Of a stretch of DNA of 64,000 nt, positions 49,018-57,019 are shown piece by piece. The position numbers were made by a program, and so were the translations under genes. The stretch's first letter is position 1; each line of letters opens with the position of its first letter. The notes under the pieces are model-generated. The model ran no database searches and was not told where the DNA came from. It saw only the letters and a list, made by a program, of their open reading frames with translations. The stretch is taken from contig JADJYE010000035.1 of the NCBI GenBank assembly GCA_016719945.1, forward strand, positions 62,001 to 126,000, written 5' to 3'. The DNA comes from Polyangiaceae bacterium (GTDB taxonomy: Bacteria; Myxococcota_A; Polyangia; Polyangiales; Polyangiaceae).

Positions 49018-51036
49018 ATGGCGATTGTTTCACGGTCCATCCTGCTCCTCGTGACGTTCCTCGTCTCGTTCACCTTGGGCTGCAGCGCAGGCGGCGGCAC
49101 CGGTGGCTCGGGTGCGGGAACGGGCGCGAGCTCGCAGGTCGGTGGTGGCGGCGGTGGGGTGGGTCAAGGAGGCGACAGCTGTCAGTTCGGCTGCGCCGGC
49201 GGCACGGGCGACGGCGGAGGCTCGACGGGTTTCCTCAGCATCTCCCCGTCCAACCCGGTCATCGACGTCGTCAACGGCGCGTCGACCCCGGTGACGTTCA
49301 CCGTCACGCAGAGCGGGCAAGACGTGACGTCGCAGGTGAGCTGGTTCTTCGAGCGACCGGACATCGGGCTCGTCAACAACACCAACGGCGTCTTCACCGC
49401 GACCAACCAGGTCGCCGGCGTGGGCAACCTGCGCGTCGCTCTGGGCAACGCCGAGGCGAACACCAGCGTCACGGTCAACATCACCCAGACGATCAACAAC
49501 GGTGGCGTCCCGAACGACGTCATCTCCGCGCTCGACAACCCGAGCGGCGGCGCCGACTCGGCGATGCAGATCCTCTACCCCTACGATCAGACGGTGTTCC
49601 CGCTCGGCGTGCTCGCGCCCGAGATCATGTGGAACGGCGGCGCCGGGGGCGACTACTACAAGCTTTCGATCCAGGAGTCGCACTACAGCTACGTCGAGTA
49701 CTTCACGACCGCGCCGCCGGCTCGCAAGCTCATCACCGAGCAAGACTGGGCGAACATCTCGGCCTCCGGCCTCGGCGCGGAGAGCGATCCGGTCGCCGTG
49801 TCACTCACGCGCTACTCGGGCGGCACCGCGTACCAGCCCATCACGCGCACCTGGAAGATCGCCCAGGGCAAGCTCAAGGGCGCCGTCTACTACTGGGAGC
49901 TGCCGGATGCGTGCGGCGCCGGCAACGGGCGCGTGCTGCGCATCAAGCCGGACGTGGCCGCGGTCGACGAATTCTACCAGCCCGGTCAGTGCTGGGGCTG
50001 TCACACGGTGAGCCGCGACGGCACGCGCATGATGGCGACGCTCGAGTCGGGCTCGCCGTTCCCGCAGGTGACGATCGATCTCACCCAAGAGCCTGCCCAG
50101 CCGAGCACGATCGGCCCCGGCACCCTCGGCGGGACGTTCTCGGCGTACAACAACGACGGCTCGAAGATCCTCGTCAGCAACGACGGAGACTGGGGCAACA
50201 CCGTGAACCTCCGGGTCGTCGACGCGGTGACGGGGGTGGTGCTCAACAACGACGCCATGGGCGCGAACTGCGGCGAGCCAGCCTGGTCGCCCGACGGCCT
50301 GAAGATGGCCGCCATCTGCGGCGTGACCAACAGCTGGATCTTCGACTCGTACAGCGGGTACATGGTGACCGCCGACGTGGCCGCCGACGGCATCACCACG
50401 TCGAACCTGCAGACCATCGTCCCGCAGGGGTCGCCTGGCCGGCCCGCCTACCCGAGCTTCGCGCCGGGCAACGAATACATCGCCTACGGTAGGCCGACTC
50501 AGGGGTCTCGCTCAACGGGCGACGGCAAGCTCTACCTCGTGAAGACCGACGGCACGGACGCCAAGGTCCTCGAGAACGCCAGCAACGACAACCGCAGCTT
50601 CAACCCCGTGTTCGCGCCGCTGCGCGCGGGCGGCTACTCGTGGCTCGTCTTTATCTCGCGGCGCAACTACGGCAACCGCCTCGTCGGCGCCAACCGACAG
50701 CAGCTGTGGATCACGGCGATCACCGACCCGCCGACCGCCGTCGACCCGTCTCACCCGCCGTTCTACATGCGCGGCCAGGAAGACTGCGGAAAGAGCGAGA
50801 ACGCGTATTTCGCTCTCGAGCCTTGCAAGGAGGTCGGCGAGAGCTGCGAGTCCGGCGTCGACTGCTGCAACGGGCAGTGCGTGCAGGACCAAGACACGGG
50901 CATGCTGGTGTGCGGCGATCCGCCGCCGCCCGGCGAGTGCTCCGAGCTCGGCAACGCCTGCGAGACGGCGGCCGACTGTTGCGACGCCGAGGCCATCTGC
51001 CTCGACAACTTCTGCCAGCTCCCGCCGCCGCGCTGA
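49018..51036 (+). CDS. Propeller lipoprotein with one haem motif and Cys-rich C-terminal repeats
   Basis: 672 aa from ATG 49018, chosen for its GGAG box and its signal peptide (SILLLVTFLVSFTLGCSAGG, lipobox TLGC). A Gly-rich spacer leads to an Ig/Big2-like domain (LSISPSNPVIDVVNGASTPV), then a TolB-like propeller (GGTFSAYNNDGSKILVSNDG, EPAWSPDGLKMAAICGVTN, YPSFAPGNEYIAYGRP). A single CWGCH motif (QCWGCHTVSRDGTRM) sits at the propeller entry. The C-terminus has two copies of a disulfide-type module (GESCESGVDCCNGQC and GNACETAADCCDAEAIC). Probably an outer-surface electron-transfer or binding protein. It ends before a strong hairpin. Confidence 0.82.
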   Translation: MAIVSRSILLLVTFLVSFTLGCSAGGGTGGSGAGTGASSQVGGGGGGVGQGGDSCQFGCAGGTGDGGGSTGFLSISPSNPVIDVVNGASTPVTFTVTQSGQDVTSQVSWFFERPDIGLVNNTNGVFTATNQVAGVGNLRVALGNAEANTSVTVNITQTINNGGVPNDVISALDNPSGGADSAMQILYPYDQTVFPLGVLAPEIMWNGGAGGDYYKLSIQESHYSYVEYFTTAPPARKLITEQDWANISASGLGAESDPVAVSLTRYSGGTAYQPITRTWKIAQGKLKGAVYYWELPDACGAGNGRVLRIKPDVAAVDEFYQPGQCWGCHTVSRDGTRMMATLESGSPFPQVTIDLTQEPAQPSTIGPGTLGGTFSAYNNDGSKILVSNDGDWGNTVNLRVVDAVTGVVLNNDAMGANCGEPAWSPDGLKMAAICGVTNSWIFDSYSGYMVTADVAADGITTSNLQTIVPQGSPGRPAYPSFAPGNEYIAYGRPTQGSRSTGDGKLYLVKTDGTDAKVLENASNDNRSFNPVFAPLRAGGYSWLVFISRRNYGNRLVGANRQQLWITAITDPPTAVDPSHPPFYMRGQEDCGKSENAYFALEPCKEVGESCESGVDCCNGQCVQDQDTGMLVCGDPPPPGECSELGNACETAADCCDAEAICLDNFCQLPPPR

Positions 51037-51059
51037 GGCGCCTCCCGGCCCTCCGTCCT

Positions 51060-51093
51060 CCCGCGTGCCGCTCCTTTCGGAGGGGCGCGCGGG
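51060..51093 (+). terminator. Long GC-rich hairpin
   Basis: A 15-bp stem (one G-T pair and one G-G mismatch) around a TTTC loop, starting 24 bases after the propeller lipoprotein stop. Strong enough to stop transcription although there is no U tract. Confidence 0.55.
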
Positions 51094-51102
51094 CGAGCAC
51101 GC

Positions 51103-51108
51103 TTGACA
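51103..51108 (+). promoter_or_regulatory. -35 box TTGACA upstream of the TerB-like gene
   Basis: A perfect TTGACA lies directly after the hairpin and 30 bases before ATG 51139. No good -10 is seen at the right spacing; transcription would start near the ATG, implying a leaderless or very short-leader message. Confidence 0.35.
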
Positions 51109-51138
51109 CCCACGATCCCGGCGCGCAGATCTCCCCCC

Positions 51139-51528
51139 ATGACCCTCGCACCGCAGAACGTCGCAGTCCTCAAGTCGCTCGTCAGCGTCGCGTGGTCCGA
51201 CGGCGAGTTCGGACCCCACGAGAAGGAGATGCTCGACGCGCTCCTGGTCGCGTTCGACGCCGACGAGACGCAGTCCGCCGATCTGCGAAAGTACGCCGAG
51301 CAGAAGCGCACGCTCGACGACATCCCGCTCGACGAGCTCTCTGCAGACGACCTCCGGGTCCTCGTCCAACACGCGGTCTTGCTCACCTTCATCGACGGCA
51401 CCCAGAACGTGCACGAGAAGGAGTACGTCGAGCAGATGGCGCGCTACATCGGCGTCCCCGACGACGAGGCGAAGCATCTGATCGAGGTCGCCGAGCAGCG
51501 CGCGAAGCGCAACCTGCGGCTGTTGTGA
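51139..51528 (+). CDS. TerB-like (tellurite resistance/COG3793-type) protein
   Basis: 129 aa from ATG 51139 (MTLAPQNVAVLKSLVSVAWS). The all-helical TerB pattern with two acidic helix starts is visible: VAWSDGEFGPHEKEMLDALL and TFIDGTQNVHEKEYVEQMAR, each 'D-G-x-x-x-x-x-E-x' as in the metal-binding TerB fold. TerB-like domains occur in membrane stress and phage-defence contexts, but here it stands alone between two hairpins, so no partner is indicated. Confidence 0.75.
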   Translation: MTLAPQNVAVLKSLVSVAWSDGEFGPHEKEMLDALLVAFDADETQSADLRKYAEQKRTLDDIPLDELSADDLRVLVQHAVLLTFIDGTQNVHEKEYVEQMARYIGVPDDEAKHLIEVAEQRAKRNLRLL

Positions 51529-51545
51529 CCGTGTGCCGAGAGTGG

Positions 51546-51571
51546 CACCGTCATCGTGCTCGATGACGGTG
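51546..51571. terminator. Perfect 11-bp hairpin between convergent genes
   Basis: CACCGTCATCG-TGCT-CGATGACGGTG, a perfect stem with a 4-base loop, 17 bases after the TerB-like stop and followed by GCTCTTTC. Probably a bidirectional terminator. Confidence 0.7.
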
Positions 51572-51594
51572 GGGTCGCTCTTTCACCCTCCGGG

Positions 51595-51616
51595 CCCCCC
51601 TCGCCGGCGAGGGGGG
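51595..51616. terminator. Perfect 22-bp palindrome
   Basis: CCCCCCTCGCC/GGCGAGGGGGG is an uninterrupted palindrome 11 bases beyond the stop of the minus-strand gene at 51628, probably its terminator. Confidence 0.55.
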
Positions 51617-51627
51617 AGCGTTCGCGC

Positions 51628-52761
51628 TCAACCCAGCCAGCGAGGCACGAAGTGACCGAGGAGCCCAGCGAGCATGAGGCCGAGGGCGACGAGGGCGATC
51701 GTCGTCGAGCGGGGCATCGCCGGGGCGTGCACCGCCACAGCCGCGGCTGAGCGCTGGGCGCGCAGCTCGACCCGCGCGCTGATCTGCGGCGCAGACGCGA
51801 CCGGAGGTGGCCGCTGGGTCAGCTTCTTCAGCTCCGCCGCGGTCGGGGGAGGGGGGGTCGCGTCCAAGCCCGCGAGCCGCTTCAGTGACGCTCGCGTCGC
51901 GCGCAGATGCTCGGGCGTCGCCAGCTCGGACACCGCGAACTTCGCCAGGAGGTCGTCGACGTCGCTCCGCTTCGCGGCGCCGCGGAAGGCCGCGGCCAGA
52001 TCCTTCGGGGGCCGGCCTTCGGCCTTCGCCGGTCCGTCGTCGATGACGGGCGCGTCGATCGTGGTCGGCGCCTCCTCGGGCTCGAGGTCGAGGGCGGCGC
52101 ATGCGGCGGCGTCGCCCGGTCGCAGCTCGGGAGCCGCGTCGGGGCTGCGATCGTCGGCGGGGGGGGCGGCGCTGAAGTCGACGTCGACGCCGAGGTCCTC
52201 GAGGACCTCGACGGGCGCGGAGCGCGAGGCCAATGCCGGGGGGGGCGCGGGCGCGGGCGGCGCAAGGGCCGGGGCCGCGGCCTCCAGCGCCTCGTCCGTG
52301 CGCTTGGGGCGCCGCCGCTTCAGCCTTCCGCCCTGCTTCGCGCGCATCGTCTCACGCGCGAGCCTCGCGAGCGCACGCCGTGCGGCCGCGCGGTTCACCG
52401 GGACCAGAGCAGCTTCGAGCTCTCGCACGAAGCCGTCCACGCCGTCGCTCGTCTCTCGACGAGGGCGCGCGGCCGCCGCGAGGGCGGGCGCCGAGCCGAT
52501 GGAGCTCGTGAGCAACCGCGCGAGGACATCGCGGACCCGGCGCGCCGACTCGTCGGGGGGCACGACGACCGTGCCGCGGGCGACCTTCACCGAGCCCTCT
52601 GACGTGAGGGTGACCAGCGCGTCATCGAGGCGAAACGGGAGGCGCGCGCACGCGTCGGCGATCGCCAGCGCGAGGTAGCCGGAGGTCTCGGGGACCAACG
52701 AGGCGGCTCGCGCGCCCGATGCCGCCAGCACGTCCGAGAGGGAGACCGAGGTCGCTTCCAT
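51628..52761 (-). CDS. Tail-anchored protein of unknown function
   Basis: 377 aa from ATG 52761. Residues 1-150 look like a folded domain (SLSDVLAASGARAASLVPET, YLALAIADACARLPFRLDDA, VTLTSEGSVKVARGTVVVPP, ESARRVRDVLARLLTSSI). A disordered Pro/Ala/Asp linker follows, and a single C-terminal transmembrane helix (STTIALVALGLMLAGLLGHF) ends the protein, so the domain faces the cytoplasm. The N-terminal pattern is similar to many myxobacterial kinase-associated proteins, but I cannot name a family. It is divergent from the zinc-ribbon gene at 52884. Confidence 0.65.
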   Translation of the reverse strand: MEATSVSLSDVLAASGARAASLVPETSGYLALAIADACARLPFRLDDALVTLTSEGSVKVARGTVVVPPDESARRVRDVLARLLTSSIGSAPALAAAARPRRETSDGVDGFVRELEAALVPVNRAAARRALARLARETMRAKQGGRLKRRRPKRTDEALEAAAPALAPPAPAPPPALASRSAPVEVLEDLGVDVDFSAAPPADDRSPDAAPELRPGDAAACAALDLEPEEAPTTIDAPVIDDGPAKAEGRPPKDLAAAFRGAAKRSDVDDLLAKFAVSELATPEHLRATRASLKRLAGLDATPPPPTAAELKKLTQRPPPVASAPQISARVELRAQRSAAAVAVHAPAMPRSTTIALVALGLMLAGLLGHFVPRWLG

Positions 52762-52883
52762 GGCTTCGAGCGGCCATACCGGGCGGCCAGAGTCAGGGCC
52801 AAGAAAGCGGCGGGCGCCCGCGAGGCTTCCCCGCTGAACAATCCTCTGGGCGGATGGGTCCTTGCGCTACCATCGCGGGCACG

Positions 52884-54866
52884 ATGGCTAGCTGCCACGT
52901 CTGCGGGAATCCCATGGGGAGCCCCACGCCGAGCGCGTGGTGTCCCCGCTGTGGAGCCGCGCTCGCCCCTGCCCCACAGCAGCCTCCCGAGCCGCCTCCA
53001 CGCGCCGGCTCCGGTGGTCCCGGCAACGGCGCAGGCCCGCGCCAGACCCCGCCGCAGCGCACGCTGATGGGCGTGGCGGCGCCGTTCGGGGAGGTTCCTG
53101 CTTCCCTCCGTCCTCACCCGCTGGGGGGGACCGAGGTGATCCGCGAGGACCCCATCGGACACACGCAGACCTCGGGGACACCGGGGCACGTCAGCGCCGC
53201 GTACCCCGCGCGCCCCGTCTACGATCCGCTCACCGATCCTCACGCGACCACGGCGACCATCATCGACGTGCCCGTCTTCGACCGGGAGCACCGGCACGCG
53301 CGGACCGAACCCATGGCGCCGGCCGCAGGCTCGCCCGAGGCGCGGTCCGGGGGCACGCTCATGGGCGTCGCTCGCCCAGGCATCGCGCCCCTGCGTCCTG
53401 GCATCCAGAAGACTCCGATCGAGGAGGAGCCACCCCCCAGCTACCGCCCGCTCGAGGAGCTCGGCGCGACGCAGAACGTGCCCCGCCGTGTCGGGGGTCC
53501 AGGGCTGATGGCCCCTGCCAAACCGCAGCTCGAAGGCACCCACCCGCTCGGCAAGCGTCGCTTCGACAAGCGCGCCGAGCTGCGGCGGCCGCAGGTGCTC
53601 CCGAAGCCTGGCAAGAAAGCGTCCTCGAGGCGGCCGATCATCGTGCTCTTCGCCGCGCTGCTGCTCGTCGTCGGGGCCATCGCGACCGTGCTCTTGTGGC
53701 CTAGCCCTGCGCCGCTCAAGGCGCAGGTCCGCTCCGTCGACGGTGGCGCCGAGGTGTTCGATGTCGTGTGCGACAGCTGTCCCAACGGGACCGTGGTGCG
53801 CTTCCGCGACGCCGAGAGCGAGGTGAGCGGGGGCCGGGCGACGATCAAGATCGACGCTCCGCTCAAGGTCGGGGACACGCCCGTCTCCTTCAAGATCGAT
53901 CGTCCGGGCGCGGGTCGCGACGAGACGGTCGAGGTGCCGGTGCGGGTCGCGTATCGCATCAGGCCCGACCTCACGACGCTCGAGGCCGATCGACCGAGCC
54001 TTCAGATCGTGATCGAGGCGATGGCCGGGGCGAAGGTCGAGCTCGACGGCGAGGACGTGCCGCTGCGGGATGGTCGCGCGGTCAAGTCCGTCGATGTCTC
54101 GAAGGATCTCGCCGGCTCTTCACGCGAAGCCTCCACGCAGCTCAGCCGTCGCATCAGCTTCGTGGTTCGACCGCCGGACGGCCCGGAAGAGAAGGGCGTC
54201 GTTGCGGTCTCCGTCCCGGTGTTGCCGCTGACCATCACGGCCCCGGGCCGCGCGATCGTGACGGAGAAGCAGACCTTCCTGCTCGCGGGCCGAACCTCGC
54301 CGGGCGCCGAGGTCCTGGTCGCCGGCAGGAGCCTCGGCATCACCAAGGACGGCTCCTTCAGCCAGACGATGAACGTCTCGAGCGTCGGCGCCACGGAGAT
54401 CGAGGTGCGCGCCAAGATGAAGGGGAGCGCCCCGCGGCTCGTTCAGATCTCGGTCGAGCGCGTCAGCGGCCTCGACGCGGCCGCGCTCGAGTTCCAGAAG
54501 CGCTCTCCCCTCGACTACGCCGGCCTGCTGTCGGGCGTCGCCAGCGGCTCGATCGGCAAGCCTGTCGCGCTGGCGGGTGAGGTCCTCGAGGTCCGCGCGG
54601 TCGAGGGCGTGACGACCCTCATCCTCTCCGTACCGCCGCCGGCCTGCCCCACGGCCCGCTGCCTCGCGCGGCTCACGCAAGGGCGCGCCGACCTCGGGGT
54701 CGATCGCGGCGCGAAGATCCGGGCATACGGGATGGTGGCCGGCGCGACGACCCACGAGGGCGCAGAGATCCCCGACGTCGACGTCGCCTTCTCCATCACC
54801 GATCAGCCCGCGCCCGGCGCGCCGAGCCCTGTGCCCGGCGCACCTGCGGCTCCGAAGCAGCCATGA
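52884..54866 (+). CDS. Zinc-ribbon membrane protein with large extracytoplasmic region
   Basis: 660 aa from ATG 52884. A short zinc ribbon opens the protein (CHVCGNPM, WCPRCGAAL). About 200 residues of disordered sequence contain phosphorylatable RTLMGVAAP- and GGTLMGVARP-type motifs, then a basic patch and one transmembrane helix (IIVLFAALLLVVGAIATVLL) near residue 260. The outside part has Ig-like strands (VVCDSCPNGTVVRFRDAESE, ITAPGRAIVTEKQTFLLAGR, TSPGAEVLVAGRSLGITKDG). 'TLMG' repeats in a cytoplasmic tail next to a kinase gene are typical substrates or FHA partners of myxobacterial kinases. It overlaps the kinase gene by ATGA. Confidence 0.75.
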   Translation: MASCHVCGNPMGSPTPSAWCPRCGAALAPAPQQPPEPPPRAGSGGPGNGAGPRQTPPQRTLMGVAAPFGEVPASLRPHPLGGTEVIREDPIGHTQTSGTPGHVSAAYPARPVYDPLTDPHATTATIIDVPVFDREHRHARTEPMAPAAGSPEARSGGTLMGVARPGIAPLRPGIQKTPIEEEPPPSYRPLEELGATQNVPRRVGGPGLMAPAKPQLEGTHPLGKRRFDKRAELRRPQVLPKPGKKASSRRPIIVLFAALLLVVGAIATVLLWPSPAPLKAQVRSVDGGAEVFDVVCDSCPNGTVVRFRDAESEVSGGRATIKIDAPLKVGDTPVSFKIDRPGAGRDETVEVPVRVAYRIRPDLTTLEADRPSLQIVIEAMAGAKVELDGEDVPLRDGRAVKSVDVSKDLAGSSREASTQLSRRISFVVRPPDGPEEKGVVAVSVPVLPLTITAPGRAIVTEKQTFLLAGRTSPGAEVLVAGRSLGITKDGSFSQTMNVSSVGATEIEVRAKMKGSAPRLVQISVERVSGLDAAALEFQKRSPLDYAGLLSGVASGSIGKPVALAGEVLEVRAVEGVTTLILSVPPPACPTARCLARLTQGRADLGVDRGAKIRAYGMVAGATTHEGAEIPDVDVAFSITDQPAPGAPSPVPGAPAAPKQP

Positions 54867-57019
54867 GCGAGGTGAAGGCGAAGGAGCGCGCCGATCCTGC
54901 GGCGCCACAGCCTGCGGCCGAGCGCTCCCCATCGACCTGCGCTCAATGTGGGAGCGACGCCCATCTCCTCGAAGATGGCGGGTGCGCCCGCTGCCGCTCG
55001 CTGGTCGCCGCGCGCACCCTGCCGCTCGGCATCTCGGCCGAGCACCGCCTGGCCATCAGCCGCGCCGAGGTCGAGCGCGGAGAGATCGAAGCGCCCGGGC
55101 TGCGCGTCGACCCGCTCATCGGGCTCGTCATCGCGGATCGCTATCGCATCGTCGAGGCCCTCGGGCGCGGCGGCATGGGCATCGTGTACAAGGTCGAGCA
55201 CACGCGCATCGGCAAGCTGCTCGCGATGAAGCTGCTCGCCGGTGAGCTGAGCCGCAACCAAGACGTCGTCCGCCGCTTCAAGACCGAGGCGCTCACCGCT
55301 TCGAAGCTTTCCTCCCCCAACACGGTCCAGGTCTTCGACTACGGCGTCTCCGACGGGCTCACGTACCTCGTGATGGAGCTGGTCACCGGTGACGACATGG
55401 GCCGGGTGCTCAAGCACGACGGCCTGCTCCCGGCCGCTCGGGTCGGCCGCATCACGGTCCAGATCGCCAACTCGCTCTCAGAGGCCCACGCCGCCGGGAT
55501 CGTGCACCGCGACATCAAGCCCGAGAACGTGATGCTGCTCAAGGCTCGCGACGGCACCGACCTCGCGAAGGTGCTCGACTTCGGCCTCGCGAAGCTCCGC
55601 GAGGGCTCCGAGCTCTCCGAGCTCACCAGCCAAGGGGCGATCGTGGGGACCCCCTACTTCATGTCTCCAGAGCAGATTCGCGGTGAGGCGGTCGACGCGC
55701 GCAGCGACATCTACTCGCTCGGCGCGCTCATGTACCGAGCGCTCACCGGGAGCTACCCGTTCAACGGCCCATCGCCGATGAGCGTGTTCGCGAAGCACCT
55801 CACCGAGGTGCCCCAGGCGCCCCACGTGGTCGTTCCCAGCGTGCCTGCGGGCCTCGGCGAGATCGTGATGCGCTCGCTCAAGAAGGACCCCGCCGAGCGA
55901 TTCCAGCGCATCGAGGACCTCCAGGCCGCCGTCGTCGCCGAGCTCGCCGAGCTCGGCACCTCGGGGATCGAGACCTTGCTCGACTCGGGGGCCCTGCGGC
56001 GCCTCGCGAAGCCGTCGCAGCCCCACGAGGAGAAGGACGCGCTGGCGACCCGCGACGAGCTCGAGTCGTACGAGCGCAAGCTGCGCCGAACGCGCTTGGG
56101 CCTCTCGGCGCTCATCGCGGTGATCCCGCTCGCGGGACTCGGCGCCGGGGCTCACTTCCTCCTCAACCGCGAGCCCGAGGCGTTCCCGGGGGTCGAGGTC
56201 GAGCCGAACGACGACGTCGAGCGGGCCAACGTCGTCCCCTACGGGACCCCTGTCCAAGCCATGCACGGCAAGCGCCTCTCCGACAGCGAGGCGGATCTCG
56301 ATTTCTTCCAGATCACCGTCCCTAGCCCAGAGCGCATCTCGAGCCTCTCGCTGGAGCCGTTGCCCAACATCGCGCTCTGCGTGCAGCTGTTCTCGAAGGG
56401 GCACACGACGCCGATGGCGCTCTACTGCAGCGGGCGCCCCGGGGTGCCCCTCCACATCCCCGCGCTGAAGCTCCCGAGCGGCGACTACTTCGTCGCGGTG
56501 CTGCAAGACCTCGACGTCTACGGGGAGTCGAAGGTCGTGCACCTGCACGAGAACGTCTCGGACCCCTACACCTTGCGCCTCGGGCCAGGGGAGGGGGAGC
56601 CTTCGCTGGAGGTCGAGCCCAACGACGAGGTCACGAGCGCCCAGCCGCTCAGCCTCGGCGCCTCCCTGCGAGGCACCCTCGGCTGGGCGAAGGACGTCGA
56701 CGTCTTCTGCCCCAAGGTCGAGTCCGAGAGCGCGTACCGATTCCGCATCGAGGACGAGCCGCGAGATGGCGGCGCCGTCCTCAGCGCGAGCCTGTCTCCA
56801 GGTGGCAACGCGCGCAACACGGTCAGGATCCACACGAACCCCGCGCTCAAGCCGACCCCCACCGACGCGCCCTCGCCGTTCACGGGGTTCTCGTTCCGCG
56901 GCTTCTCGCCGCCGTGCCTCGTCCTGTCAGCCGCCCCCGATCCCGCCTCTCCGAAGCGGGAGATCGTTCCGCGAGGGAGCCAGGCGCACTATCGAGTAAC
57001 CTTGGAGCCCGTCCCGTGA
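54863..57019 (+). CDS. Zinc-ribbon Ser/Thr sensor kinase with PPC-type ectodomains
   Basis: 718 aa from ATG 54863 (ATGA overlap). N-terminal four-Cys ribbon (TCAQCGSDAHLL, GGCARCRSLV) like that of its neighbour. Kinase at ~92-360: ALGRGGMGIVYKVEH, LAMKLLAGE, AGIVHRDIKPENVML, KVLDFGLAKLR, GTPYFMSPEQIRG, DIYSLGALMYRALTGSYPF. Transmembrane helix ALIAVIPLAGLGAGAHFLL near 425. The outside has two PPC-like modules marked by VEVEPNDDVERAN and LEVEPNDEVTSAQ plus DLDFFQITV/DVDVFCPKV, a bacterial pre-peptidase C-terminal fold rarely seen as a kinase sensor. It is coupled to a periplasmic propeller gene. Confidence 0.93.
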   Translation: MSEVKAKERADPAAPQPAAERSPSTCAQCGSDAHLLEDGGCARCRSLVAARTLPLGISAEHRLAISRAEVERGEIEAPGLRVDPLIGLVIADRYRIVEALGRGGMGIVYKVEHTRIGKLLAMKLLAGELSRNQDVVRRFKTEALTASKLSSPNTVQVFDYGVSDGLTYLVMELVTGDDMGRVLKHDGLLPAARVGRITVQIANSLSEAHAAGIVHRDIKPENVMLLKARDGTDLAKVLDFGLAKLREGSELSELTSQGAIVGTPYFMSPEQIRGEAVDARSDIYSLGALMYRALTGSYPFNGPSPMSVFAKHLTEVPQAPHVVVPSVPAGLGEIVMRSLKKDPAERFQRIEDLQAAVVAELAELGTSGIETLLDSGALRRLAKPSQPHEEKDALATRDELESYERKLRRTRLGLSALIAVIPLAGLGAGAHFLLNREPEAFPGVEVEPNDDVERANVVPYGTPVQAMHGKRLSDSEADLDFFQITVPSPERISSLSLEPLPNIALCVQLFSKGHTTPMALYCSGRPGVPLHIPALKLPSGDYFVAVLQDLDVYGESKVVHLHENVSDPYTLRLGPGEGEPSLEVEPNDEVTSAQPLSLGASLRGTLGWAKDVDVFCPKVESESAYRFRIEDEPRDGGAVLSASLSPGGNARNTVRIHTNPALKPTPTDAPSPFTGFSFRGFSPPCLVLSAAPDPASPKREIVPRGSQAHYRVTLEPVP

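Noticed and set aside
51139..51528. Tellurite-resistance or phage-defence operon
   Set aside because: Only one TerB-like gene is present, insulated by hairpins, with no other Ter or defence genes nearby.
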